Of a DNA stretch of 64,000 nucleotides, positions 1 to 7,988 are shown one piece after another (the first letter of the stretch is position 1; every line of letters begins with the position of its first letter). Origin of the DNA: Anaerosacchariphilus hominis (GTDB lineage Bacteria; Bacillota; Clostridia; Lachnospirales; Lachnospiraceae); the NCBI RefSeq assembly GCF_014290175.1, contig NZ_JACOOR010000004.1, positions 1-64,000 of the forward strand. The letters are read 5' to 3'. A program made the translations under genes and the position numbers. The notes below the pieces were generated by a model. It was not told the origin of the DNA. It made no database searches and was given only the letters and a program-made list of their open reading frames with translations.

Positions 1-114
1 CCAGAGGTGGAACAGGTCACTGCCTGACCTGTCCCGCCGGGACGGTTCTCTTAAAAACACCATATAGATTTTTTGTACGCCGCCGCCCGCCATCGAGCAG
101 AGTTTTACACCTAA
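1..114. other. Foreign-looking DNA upstream of the truncated Maff2 gene
   Basis: This stretch does not continue the Maff2-type reading frame expected here in such elements. It contains a perfect 8-bp inverted repeat (12-19 with 25-32) and a second small hairpin, TCCC-GCC-GGGA, directly after it, leading into GGGACGGTTCTC. This could be the end of an inserted repeat or mobile element (REP/RAYT-like or intron-like), but the rest is outside the window and no identity can be given. Confidence 0.35.
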
Positions 115-201
115 TTGGGGATAAAACAGCTCATGGCAGGCGGCGGTGTTGCCCTTATCGGCACTATCCTTGTACCTCTGCTTTCCGGCTTGTTCGGTTA
201 A
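115..201 (+). pseudogene. 3' remnant of a Maff2-family (VirB2-like) membrane protein gene
   Basis: Codons from 115 to the TAA at 199-201 read LGIKQLMAGGGVALIG and then a hydrophobic tail ending in LLSGLFG. This matches the C-terminal half of the small Maff2-type hydrophobic protein that normally precedes the VirB6-like gene in these conjugative elements. An in-frame TAA at 112-114 closes the frame immediately upstream, so the N-terminal half is missing or displaced. The remaining 28 residues would hold only one membrane segment. Family placement is from recall of the conserved GIKQLMAGGG motif. Confidence 0.6.
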
Positions 202-217
202 GCGCGGGTAGCTGCCT

Positions 218-1087
218 ATGCAGAGCATACTTGACGCGATTAACGAATGGATAAAGGAAATCCTTATCGGAGCGATAAACGGTAATCTGTCAACTATGTT
301 CGGGGACGTAAACGAAAAAGTCGGGACTATCGCAAACGAGGTAGGACAGACCCCGCAAGGGTGGAACGCCAACATTTTCAGCATGATACAGACCCTTTCT
401 GAAAATGTAATCGTCCCGATTGCGGGGCTTGTCATTACCTATGTCCTATGCTACGAGCTAATCAGCATGGTAACGGAAAAGAACAATATGCACGACATAG
501 AAACATTCATGTTCTTTAAGTGGATATTCAAAGCCTTTGTCGCGGTGTTTATCGTAACCAACACGTTCAACATCACAATGGCGGTCTTTGATATGGCGCA
601 GCATATCGTTTCCGGCGCAGCAGGGGTTATCGGCGGCGATACGAATATCGACGTTGCCGAAGCCCTTGCCGCCATGCAGGAGGGGCTTGAAGATATGGAA
701 ATCCCCGAACTGCTCTTACTTGTGCTTGAAACAAGCCTTGTGAGCCTTTGCATGAAAATCATGTCCGTACTGATAACCGTTATCCTATACGGCAGAATGA
801 TAGAGATTTACCTTTACTGTTCGGTATCGCCTATTCCATTTGCGACCATGACCAACAGAGAATGGGGACAGATTGGAAACAACTACCTAAAAGGGCTGTT
901 CGCTCTTGGTTTTCAAGGCTTCCTCATTATGATATGTGTCGGTATTTACGCCGTACTGGTAAACGATATGATAATCGCAGACAATCTGCACAGCGCGGTA
1001 TTTTCCCTTGCCGCCTATACGGTTATCCTCTGTTTTTCCCTGTTCAAATCCGGCACACTGGCAAAATCCATATTCAACGCCCACTAA
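218..1087 (+). CDS. VirB6/TrbL-like conjugal transfer membrane protein (CD1112 type)
   Basis: A 289-residue polytopic membrane protein. Hydrophobic segments are visible near residues 65-85, 105-125, 180-200, 228-250 and 258-275, with a soluble amphipathic N-terminus. Size and arrangement fit the VirB6/TrbL-like inner-membrane channel component of Gram-positive type IV secretion. It sits between the Maff2 remnant and prgI, its usual place in CD1112-family clusters, with 21 bases to the next start. The upstream ribosome site is weak, which suggests translation once depended on the upstream gene that is now truncated. Role in the mating channel is inferred from family and position. Confidence 0.85.
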   Translation: MQSILDAINEWIKEILIGAINGNLSTMFGDVNEKVGTIANEVGQTPQGWNANIFSMIQTLSENVIVPIAGLVITYVLCYELISMVTEKNNMHDIETFMFFKWIFKAFVAVFIVTNTFNITMAVFDMAQHIVSGAAGVIGGDTNIDVAEALAAMQEGLEDMEIPELLLLVLETSLVSLCMKIMSVLITVILYGRMIEIYLYCSVSPIPFATMTNREWGQIGNNYLKGLFALGFQGFLIMICVGIYAVLVNDMIIADNLHSAVFSLAAYTVILCFSLFKSGTLAKSIFNAH

Positions 1088-1108
1088 GGGCAGAAAGGAG
1101 GTTTTTTC

Positions 1109-1513
1109 TTGGCGTATGTACCTGTACCCAAAGACCTATCCAAAGTCAAAACAAAAGTCGCTTTCAATCTGACAAAGCGGCAAATCGTTTGTTTTGCGGC
1201 GGCTCTCTTAATCGGACTGCCGCTGTTTTTTTTGCTCAAAGGCAGCGCAGGGACAAATCTTGCGGCTATGGCGATGATTGTCGTCATGCTCCCCTGCTTC
1301 CTGCTTGCCATGTATGAAAAGCATGGACAGCCCCTTGAAGTGGTGGTTAAGAACATCATTCAGACAAAGTTTACCCGCCCAAAGGAGCGACCTTACAGAA
1401 CCGAAAACCTATACGCTGTCTTGGAAAAGCAGCAAAACTTAGAAAAGGAGGTATCAGCGATTGTCAAAAGGACAAACAAAAAAGACGCGGGAAGCCGCAG
1501 GAAACAGGCGTAA
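1109..1513 (+). CDS. prgI: PrgI family conjugation membrane protein
   Basis: A 134-residue protein starting at TTG, 8 bases after a GAAAGGAGG ribosome site. It has two hydrophobic segments (about residues 27-47 and 50-67) and a basic C-terminus. PrgI-like proteins are small inner-membrane components of Gram-positive type IV secretion and are found next to VirB4, as here. The last 53 bases overlap the virB4-like start, indicating translational coupling. The N-terminal VPVPKDLSKVKTKV pattern is typical of the family. Confidence 0.85.
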   Translation: MAYVPVPKDLSKVKTKVAFNLTKRQIVCFAAALLIGLPLFFLLKGSAGTNLAAMAMIVVMLPCFLLAMYEKHGQPLEVVVKNIIQTKFTRPKERPYRTENLYAVLEKQQNLEKEVSAIVKRTNKKDAGSRRKQA

Positions 1514-3896
1514 GCTGACCCGCGCCGAAAAGAAACAGATTGCCGAAGCTATCCGAAAGGCTAAAGGCGACGGCAAAGCCCGCACCGCACAGCAGACCAT
1601 GCCCTACCTTGCCATGTACCCGGACGGTATCTGCAAGGTTACGGAAAAGAGATATTCAAAGTGCGTCGTGTTCGAGGACATCAATTATCAGCTTGCACAG
1701 GCTGACGATAAGACCGCCATTTTTGAAAACTGGTGCGATTTCCTCAACTACTTTGACGCGAGCGTGAGCGTGCAGCTTTCTTTCATCAATCAAGGAACGC
1801 AGCGGGAACAGGCAGAAAAAGCAATCTCTATCCCCGCACAGGAGGACGCTTTTAACTCTATCCGCACCGAGTATTCGGATATGCTGAAAAATCAGCTTAG
1901 TAAAGGCAACAACGGGCTTGTGAAGCACAAATACATTACCTTTACTGTTGAAGCCGATAACAAGGCGGCTGCAAAGTCAAGGCTTTCCCGTATCGAAACC
2001 GACGTGCTTAACAATTTCAAGGTGCTTGGCGTAACCGCCCGCCCCTTATCCGGCTATGAACGCTTAAAGGTGCTGCATGGGGTATTCCACCCGGAGGGCG
2101 AGCCGTTCTCCTTTTCCTTTGACTGGCTTACCCCGTCGGGGCTGTCTACAAAGGATTTTATCGCCCCGTCCTCTTTCCGTTTTGGCGAGGGCAGATATTT
2201 CCGCATGGGGCGTAAAATCGGCGCGGCGAGCTTCCTTGAAATCCTTGCGCCGGAACTCAACGACCGTATGCTTGCTGACATACTGGACTTGGAAACAGGT
2301 GTAATCGTCAACTTACATATCCGCAGTATCGACCAGTCGGAAGCAATCAAGACCATTAAGCGCAAAATCACAGACCTTGACAAGATGAAGATTGAGGAAC
2401 AGAAAAAAGCGGTTAGAAGCGGCTATGACATGGATATAATCCCGTCCGACCTTGCCACCTTTGGCAGCGAAGCAAAGAACTTGTTGCAGGACTTACAGAG
2501 CCGCAACGAGCGAATGTTTCTCCTTACATTCCTTGTGGTAAACATGGCAGACACGAAGCGGAAACTGGAAAATGACATTTTCGCTGCGGCGGGTATCGCA
2601 CAGAAATACAACTGCCGCCTGACACGCCTTGACTATCAGCAGGAAGCGGGGCTTTTATCCAGTGTGCCGATTGGGAAAAACCTTATCCCGATACAGCGGG
2701 GGCTTACCACATCAAGCACCGCTATTTTCATTCCCTTTATCACGCAGGAGCTTTTTCAGACGGGGCAAGCCCTGTACTATGGCTTGAACGCCCTTTCTAA
2801 CAATATGATACTCTGCGACAGAAAGCAGCTCAAAAACCCAAACGGGCTTATCTTGGGAACGCCGGGAAGCGGTAAGAGTTTCGCCGCCAAAAGGGAAATG
2901 ACAAATGCTTTCCTCATTACTGACGACGACATTATCATCTGCGACCCGGAAGCCGAGTATTTTTCCCTTGTGCAGCGTCTGAACGGGCAAGTGATACGGC
3001 TTTCCCCTACGGGCAGGGGCATTGACGGCAAGCCCCAGTATGTAAACCCTATGGATATAAACCTTAACTATTCCGAGGACGACAACCCGTTAGCCTTGAA
3101 ATCTGATTTTATCCTTTCCCTCTGCGAGCTTGTCATTGGCGGCAAGGAGGGTTTGCAGCCTGTCGATAAGACCGTCATTGACAGGGCTGTAAGAAATGTG
3201 TACCGTCCGTTCCTTGCAGACCCAGACCCGGCAAAAATGCCTATCTTGGGCGACCTTTACGACGAGCTGTTAAGACAGCCGGAGCCGGAAGCTGCCCGTA
3301 TCGCGGCGGCATTGGAGCTGTATGTTTCCGGCAGCCTTAACGTATTCAACCACAGAACCAACGTGGAACTTTCTAACCGCCTTGTCTGCTTTGATATAAA
3401 GCAGCTTGGGAAGCAGCTTAAAAAGTTAGGTATGCTCATTGTGCAAGACCAGACATGGAACAGGGTAACGATAAACCGCGCAGAAAAGAAATCCACCCGC
3501 TACTATATGGACGAGTTTCACTTGCTCTTAAAAGAGGAACAGACCGCCGCTTACAGCGTGGAGATTTGGAAGCGTTTCCGTAAATGGGGCGGTATCCCCA
3601 CAGCCATTACGCAGAACGTCAAAGACCTTTTGGCAAGCCGCGAGGTGGAAAATATCTTTGAAAACAGTGATTTTGTCCTCATGCTCAATCAAGCGCAGGG
3701 CGACCGTACTATCCTTGCAAAGCAGCTTAATATTTCCCCGCAGCAGATGAAGTATGTTACCCACACCGAAGCGGGCGAGGGGCTTATCTTCTATGGAAAT
3801 GTGGTGCTGCCTTTTGTAGACCGCTTCCCGAAAGATACCGAGCTTTACCGGGTAATGACAACGAAGCCGGAGGAAGTTTCCGAAAGCGGAAAGTGA
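1461..3896 (+). CDS. virB4: VirB4-like conjugal transfer ATPase (CD1110 type)
   Basis: An 811-residue AAA-type ATPase that powers the mating channel. Walker A GTPGSGKS is near residue 465 and Walker B YYMDEFH near residue 683; a glutamine-rich ITQNVKDLL segment follows as in other VirB4/TraE proteins. The TTG start at 1461 is chosen because AAAAGGAGG lies 9 bases upstream. It overlaps prgI by 53 bases and ends 10 bases before the next gene. Length is normal for the family and no key residue is missing. Confidence 0.93.
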   Translation: MSKGQTKKTREAAGNRRKLTRAEKKQIAEAIRKAKGDGKARTAQQTMPYLAMYPDGICKVTEKRYSKCVVFEDINYQLAQADDKTAIFENWCDFLNYFDASVSVQLSFINQGTQREQAEKAISIPAQEDAFNSIRTEYSDMLKNQLSKGNNGLVKHKYITFTVEADNKAAAKSRLSRIETDVLNNFKVLGVTARPLSGYERLKVLHGVFHPEGEPFSFSFDWLTPSGLSTKDFIAPSSFRFGEGRYFRMGRKIGAASFLEILAPELNDRMLADILDLETGVIVNLHIRSIDQSEAIKTIKRKITDLDKMKIEEQKKAVRSGYDMDIIPSDLATFGSEAKNLLQDLQSRNERMFLLTFLVVNMADTKRKLENDIFAAAGIAQKYNCRLTRLDYQQEAGLLSSVPIGKNLIPIQRGLTTSSTAIFIPFITQELFQTGQALYYGLNALSNNMILCDRKQLKNPNGLILGTPGSGKSFAAKREMTNAFLITDDDIIICDPEAEYFSLVQRLNGQVIRLSPTGRGIDGKPQYVNPMDINLNYSEDDNPLALKSDFILSLCELVIGGKEGLQPVDKTVIDRAVRNVYRPFLADPDPAKMPILGDLYDELLRQPEPEAARIAAALELYVSGSLNVFNHRTNVELSNRLVCFDIKQLGKQLKKLGMLIVQDQTWNRVTINRAEKKSTRYYMDEFHLLLKEEQTAAYSVEIWKRFRKWGGIPTAITQNVKDLLASREVENIFENSDFVLMLNQAQGDRTILAKQLNISPQQMKYVTHTEAGEGLIFYGNVVLPFVDRFPKDTELYRVMTTKPEEVSESGK

Positions 3897-3906
3897 GGTG
3901 CAGACC

Positions 3907-5982
3907 ATGAAGCAATATAAATCCCGCGATAAAATCACACAGAAAATGACCCGCGACGGGCTTATCGAGGTAAACGAAACCAAACAGACCGCCGAGCGTA
4001 TCAGTAAACGGGAACAGGACGCAGATTTTCAAAAGTCCCCGGAGCAGCAAACCACACAGGACGGGACGCAGTTTCAAGGTGTACCGTCCCAAACTGCCCC
4101 GTTACCCCACGCGCCGGGGGCTGCCCCCGCAAGGGACACCGCCACAGCAGAGCGCGTTATGGAGCATATCGAAGCAGCGCAGACCCGCAAAGCCAGTAAA
4201 AAAGCGGTACGCAAGGCACAGGAGGAAGCCACCGCACAAACAACATCTTCCCGCTTGCAGTTTACCGAGGAAGAACTTGCCGCTCCGGAACTGGAACGCT
4301 ATATTGAGAAATCAAACAAAGCCGCTGACCGACTGGACGCGGCAAAGGCAGCTATCCCAAAGCAAAAGAAACTGGTTAAGGAACGCACCTTTGAGGAAGT
4401 CACAGGAAAAGCAAAGACCCGCTTACGCTTTGAAGAACAGGAAAAACCGATACCCGGCGGCAAAAAGGGAAACCCGCTGTCCCGCCCCGCACAGGAAGCG
4501 GGGATTTTCGTCCATAACAAGATACATTCGGTTGAAAAGGACAATTCCGGCGTTGAGGGGGCGCATAAATCAGAGGAACTTGCCGAGCGCGGCGCGAAAT
4601 ACGGAGCGCGGAAGTTAAAACAGGGCTACCGCAGCCATAAGCTGAAACCCTACCGGGAAGCAGCAAATGCAGAAAAGGCAGCATTTAAGGCAAACGTCAA
4701 CTTCCAGTATCACAAGACCCTGCGCGACAATCCGCAGCTTACCTCTAACCCTCTTTCCCGTTTCATGCAGAAACAGCAGATAAAACGCCAGTATGCAAAG
4801 GCGGCAAAGAAAGGAGGGGCAAAAGCCGCAGCAGAAGCCACAAGAAAGACGGCAAAGAAAACCGCCGAGGAAACGAGGAAAGCCGCCGCATTTGCGGCAA
4901 GACACCCGGCGGGCATTTTGATTGCAGTTGCCGCGCTGCTTCTCTTTATTATGATTTCCGCAGGGCTGTCCTCTTGTGGGGCTATGTTTTCGGGCTTGAC
5001 AAACGGGGTGCTTGGCACGTCCTACACGTCCGAGGACAGCGACCTTGTGGCAACGGAACAGAACTACGCCGCTATGGAAAATGCCCTGCAAAGTGAGATT
5101 GACAATATCGAAAACACCCACCCCGGCTATGATGAATACCGCTATGACCTTGACAGTATCGGACATAACCCCCACGAACTTGCGTCTTACTTGACCGCCC
5201 TCTTGCAGAGCTACACCCCGCAGAGCGCACAGGCAGAGCTTGAACGTATCTTTTCCATGCAGTACACCTTGACGCTGACCGAGGAAGTGGAAATACGCTA
5301 CCGCACCGAAACAAGTACCGACCCGGAAACCGGGGAAACCACCACCGAGGAAGTCCCTTATGAGTATTACATCTTGAATGTGAAACTGACATATAAGCCG
5401 ATTTCCGAGCTTGCGGAGGAACTTCTTACGCCACAGCAGCTTGAAATGTTCCATGTGTACTTGGAAACAAGCGGCAACAAACCGCTGATTTTTGGCGGCG
5501 GTTCTCCCGACGGAAGCCCGTCCGAGGATTTAAGCGGCGTGGAGTTTGTAAACGGTACGCGCCCCGGAAATCAAGAGCTTATGGAACTTGCAAAGCAGCA
5601 AGTCGGAAATGTGGGCGGCTACCCTTACTGGTCTTGGTACGGCTTTAACAGCCGCGTGGAATGGTGCGCCTGTTTTGTATCATGGTGCTACAATCAAGCC
5701 GGAAAAAGCGAACCCCGATTTGCGGGCTGCGAATGGCAGGGTGTCCCTTGGTTTCAGTCAAGGGGACAATGGGGCGCACGCGGCTATGAGAATATCGCAC
5801 CGGGCGACGCAATCTTTTTCGATTGGGATTTAGACGGCGTTGCCGACCATGTGGGGCTTGTGCTTGGCAGGGACGGCAGCCGCGTCTATACCGTTGAGGG
5901 CAATTCCGGCGACGCCTGCAAGATAAAGAGCTATGACCTTAACTATCAATGTATCAAAGGCTACGGGCTGATGAACTGGTAA
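3907..5982 (+). CDS. Conjugation cell-wall hydrolase with CHAP domain (CD1108 type)
   Basis: A 691-residue protein that likely opens peptidoglycan for the mating channel. Residues 1-330 are basic, Lys/Ala/Gln-rich and cytoplasmic; a membrane segment lies at about 333-358; residues 360-530 form an external stalk. The C-terminus from about 550 is a CHAP amidase/peptidase domain with the catalytic Cys in EWCACFVSWC and the His in ADHVGLV. ATG 3907 is preferred over GTG 3898 because GAGGTG lies 5 bases upstream. Cys residues near the membrane exit (SSCGAM) are also seen. It follows virB4 directly, as in CD1108-family clusters. Confidence 0.87.
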   Translation: MKQYKSRDKITQKMTRDGLIEVNETKQTAERISKREQDADFQKSPEQQTTQDGTQFQGVPSQTAPLPHAPGAAPARDTATAERVMEHIEAAQTRKASKKAVRKAQEEATAQTTSSRLQFTEEELAAPELERYIEKSNKAADRLDAAKAAIPKQKKLVKERTFEEVTGKAKTRLRFEEQEKPIPGGKKGNPLSRPAQEAGIFVHNKIHSVEKDNSGVEGAHKSEELAERGAKYGARKLKQGYRSHKLKPYREAANAEKAAFKANVNFQYHKTLRDNPQLTSNPLSRFMQKQQIKRQYAKAAKKGGAKAAAEATRKTAKKTAEETRKAAAFAARHPAGILIAVAALLLFIMISAGLSSCGAMFSGLTNGVLGTSYTSEDSDLVATEQNYAAMENALQSEIDNIENTHPGYDEYRYDLDSIGHNPHELASYLTALLQSYTPQSAQAELERIFSMQYTLTLTEEVEIRYRTETSTDPETGETTTEEVPYEYYILNVKLTYKPISELAEELLTPQQLEMFHVYLETSGNKPLIFGGGSPDGSPSEDLSGVEFVNGTRPGNQELMELAKQQVGNVGGYPYWSWYGFNSRVEWCACFVSWCYNQAGKSEPRFAGCEWQGVPWFQSRGQWGARGYENIAPGDAIFFDWDLDGVADHVGLVLGRDGSRVYTVEGNSGDACKIKSYDLNYQCIKGYGLMNW

Positions 5983-6013
5983 AGCAGTCCAAAAAAGAAA
6001 GGAGAAATGACCT

Positions 6014-6283
6014 ATGGCAAACAATAAAATCGACCGTATCAATAAGGAAATCGCAAAGACCCGCGAGAAAATCACAGAGTATCAGAACAAGTTAAAAGGA
6101 CTGGAAGTGCAGAAAACCGAAGCGGAAAACCTTGAAATCGTACAGCTTGTACGAGCTATGCGACTGACCCCGCAGAAACTTAACGCTATGCTGTCCGGCG
6201 GCGGTATTCCCGGCATGAACGCCGCACACGTTACCGAAGCAGCAGACTACGAAGAACAGGAGGAAAATGCAGATGAAGAATAA
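6014..6283 (+). CDS. DUF4315 family conjugative element protein
   Basis: An 89-residue protein, largely one coiled-coil (residues 2-45, heptad-like DRINKEIAKTREKI) followed by a short helix-turn (VRAMRLTPQKLNAML) and an acidic tail. It matches the DUF4315 family found between the CHAP protein and the DUF4366-type protein in these elements. AAAGGAG precedes the ATG by about 9 bases. It overlaps the next gene by 11 bases. Its function is unknown; position suggests an accessory role at the mating channel. Confidence 0.82.
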   Translation: MANNKIDRINKEIAKTREKITEYQNKLKGLEVQKTEAENLEIVQLVRAMRLTPQKLNAMLSGGGIPGMNAAHVTEAADYEEQEENADEE

Positions 6284-7001
6284 ACTGAAAAAGACCATGA
6301 CTGCCCTTTGTGCCGCCCTTATCCTTATGGGCGGTTTTTCTGTCCCTGCCTATGCACAGGGCGCAGCCACAGAGCCGCCCGCAGAGGACGCAACTAATGA
6401 CAGCGGCGTGATTGTGGAGGAAAAAGAGGAAACGCCGCCCCTTACCCCAAAGGGAAACGCAACACTGGTTGACGATTACGGCGGCAATAAGCAGCTTATC
6501 ACTGTTACCACCAAAAGCGGCAACTATTTCTATATCCTCATTGATCGCGCCGCCGAGGGCGAACAGACCGTACATTTCCTAAATCAAGTGGACGAAGCCG
6601 ACCTTATGGCACTGACCGAAAACGGCGAAGCTGCCAAAAAGCCGGAAATCTGTAACTGTACGGAAAAATGCGAAGCCGGAAAGGTAAACACGTCCTGCCC
6701 GGTATGTGTTACCAGTATGACAGGCTGCACAGGTAAAGAACCTACCCCAACACCAACTGAGCAGCCGGAAGAACCGAAAGAAAAAGGCGGCAATCCCGGT
6801 GTGGTGCTTGCCTTAGTCCTCTTTGCCCTGCTTGGTGGCGGCGCAGCGTTCTGCTACTTTAAGTTTATGAAGCCGAAGCAGAATGTAAAGGGCGATACCG
6901 ACCTTGAAGATTTTGAATTTGAGGATTACGACGAGGACGAGCCGGAAGCAGATACCGGGGAAACTCCCGAAGATGAAGAAACGGGGGAAGAAACCCTATG
7001 A
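6273..7001 (+). CDS. Membrane-anchored surface protein (CD1107/DUF4366 type)
   Basis: A 242-residue secreted, anchored protein. It has an N-terminal signal peptide (cleavage near AYAQG), an extracellular domain with a conserved four-cysteine cluster (CNCTEKCEAG...TSCPVC), a Pro/Glu-rich linker, a C-terminal membrane segment at about 174-200 and a strongly acidic cytoplasmic tail. ATG 6273 is preferred over ATG 6267 because CAGGAGG is then 9 bases upstream. It belongs to the CD1107/DUF4366 proteins of conjugative elements, where it is thought to act at the cell surface during mating; that role is inferred. Confidence 0.83.
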   Translation: MKNKLKKTMTALCAALILMGGFSVPAYAQGAATEPPAEDATNDSGVIVEEKEETPPLTPKGNATLVDDYGGNKQLITVTTKSGNYFYILIDRAAEGEQTVHFLNQVDEADLMALTENGEAAKKPEICNCTEKCEAGKVNTSCPVCVTSMTGCTGKEPTPTPTEQPEEPKEKGGNPGVVLALVLFALLGGGAAFCYFKFMKPKQNVKGDTDLEDFEFEDYDEDEPEADTGETPEDEETGEETL

Positions 7002-7186
7002 CCCTGTTTACCGACAATCCCTTTGAAAAGATGATGATACAGAAACCGAACGGGCGGCGTGATAATGCGCCGCCCGTTCCTTATCCCCCGGCTTGCGCTT
7101 CCTGCCCTTATAAGGGACAGTCCCCTTGTGTGGGGTACTGTCTGAAACAGGTACAGAAGAAAAAAGAAACCGAGCCGGAACGCTGA
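6998..7186 (+). CDS. Small conserved Cys-containing conjugative element protein
   Basis: A 62-residue protein overlapping the previous gene by 4 bases (ATGA), so it is probably translationally coupled. It has four cysteines in CASCPYKGQSPCVGYC, which could bind zinc or iron, and a basic tail. Similar short proteins follow the DUF4366-type gene in related elements. Function unknown. Confidence 0.65.
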   Translation: MTLFTDNPFEKMMIQKPNGRRDNAPPVPYPPACASCPYKGQSPCVGYCLKQVQKKKETEPER

Positions 7187-7253
7187 AAAGAAATGTGGAG
7201 AAACTTCTTTTTGTGTGGTAAAATAATTATCATATAGCAAAGGAGCTGATGAA

Positions 7254-7922
7254 TTGGGAAATAAATTAACAGACGCTTTAATAGCAACTGGAAAAGGGGC
7301 TGTATCATTATTCCCCGGAGGTGGTTTTTTAGCCGAGTATATAAGTTTGGCACAAGGGTATGTGGCTGATAAACGAATGAATGAGTGGAAGCAAAGAGTT
7401 GAGGAAATATTAGAAAAAATTCCACGCTCAATAGATGAATTGGCACAAGATGAGGCGTTCTATTCTTGTGTTCAAGTTGCAACTATGGGAGCAATGAGAG
7501 CATATCAGAAAGAAAAGCAAGAGCTTTTTGCTAATGCACTTTATTCTTCTGCAAACAATATAGATATACCAACGGATAAAAAACTTTTTTACTTGTCATT
7601 ACTTGGAAGTTATACATTAAGTCATATAATGTTGCTAAAATATTTCGCACAAGATAATTACAATGAAAAGGTTATTAAGCGAAGTGGAACAACAATTCGG
7701 ACGATTGGTGGAACAGAACACCCGATAAAAGGAATTATTGAGAAACTTCCTTGCTTTGCAGATGATATAATGTTTGTAAAACATATTGCAGGACAGCTTT
7801 GTTCAGACAGTTTAATAAGCATTGTAGATTTTGATACACCTGTTTCAACAGAACTTGCAAGAGCAAAAAGAACCACAAAATACGGAGATGAATTTTTAAA
7901 ATTTATTCAAGACTATCAATAG
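7254..7922 (+). CDS. AT-rich cargo gene, possible membrane-associated immunity protein
   Basis: A 222-residue protein starting at TTG after AAAGGAG. The N-terminus has a glycine-rich hydrophobic stretch (GAVSLFPGGGFLAEYI) followed by long helices, including a KEKQELFANALYSSAN segment. This layout resembles families of small membrane-associated proteins common in defence islands, but I cannot name a family. Base composition is markedly more AT-rich than the flanking backbone, and the gene lies between the conserved small gene and topB with its own terminator at 7936-7967. It is therefore a self-contained insertion. A role in phage or element exclusion is a hypothesis only. Confidence 0.7.
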   Translation: MGNKLTDALIATGKGAVSLFPGGGFLAEYISLAQGYVADKRMNEWKQRVEEILEKIPRSIDELAQDEAFYSCVQVATMGAMRAYQKEKQELFANALYSSANNIDIPTDKKLFYLSLLGSYTLSHIMLLKYFAQDNYNEKVIKRSGTTIRTIGGTEHPIKGIIEKLPCFADDIMFVKHIAGQLCSDSLISIVDFDTPVSTELARAKRTTKYGDEFLKFIQDYQ

Positions 7923-7935
7923 ATAGCTTATTTGT

Positions 7936-7967
7936 AGAGTAGCCAGAAATGGCTGCTCTTTTCTTTT
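7936..7967 (+). terminator. Intrinsic terminator of the 7254-7922 cargo gene
   Basis: Stem AGAGTAGCCA with TGGCTGCTCT (one G-U pair) around a GAAA loop, followed by TTTTCTTTT. It lies between the cargo gene and the topB ribosome site. Confidence 0.8.
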
Positions 7968-7988
7968 ACCCGAAAGGAGGATTTATCA

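Noticed and set aside
1-114. Group II intron 3' end
   Set aside because: GGGACGGTTCTC resembles a domain V end, but the matching 5' strand of the hairpin is not found upstream in the window. Left as unassigned foreign DNA.
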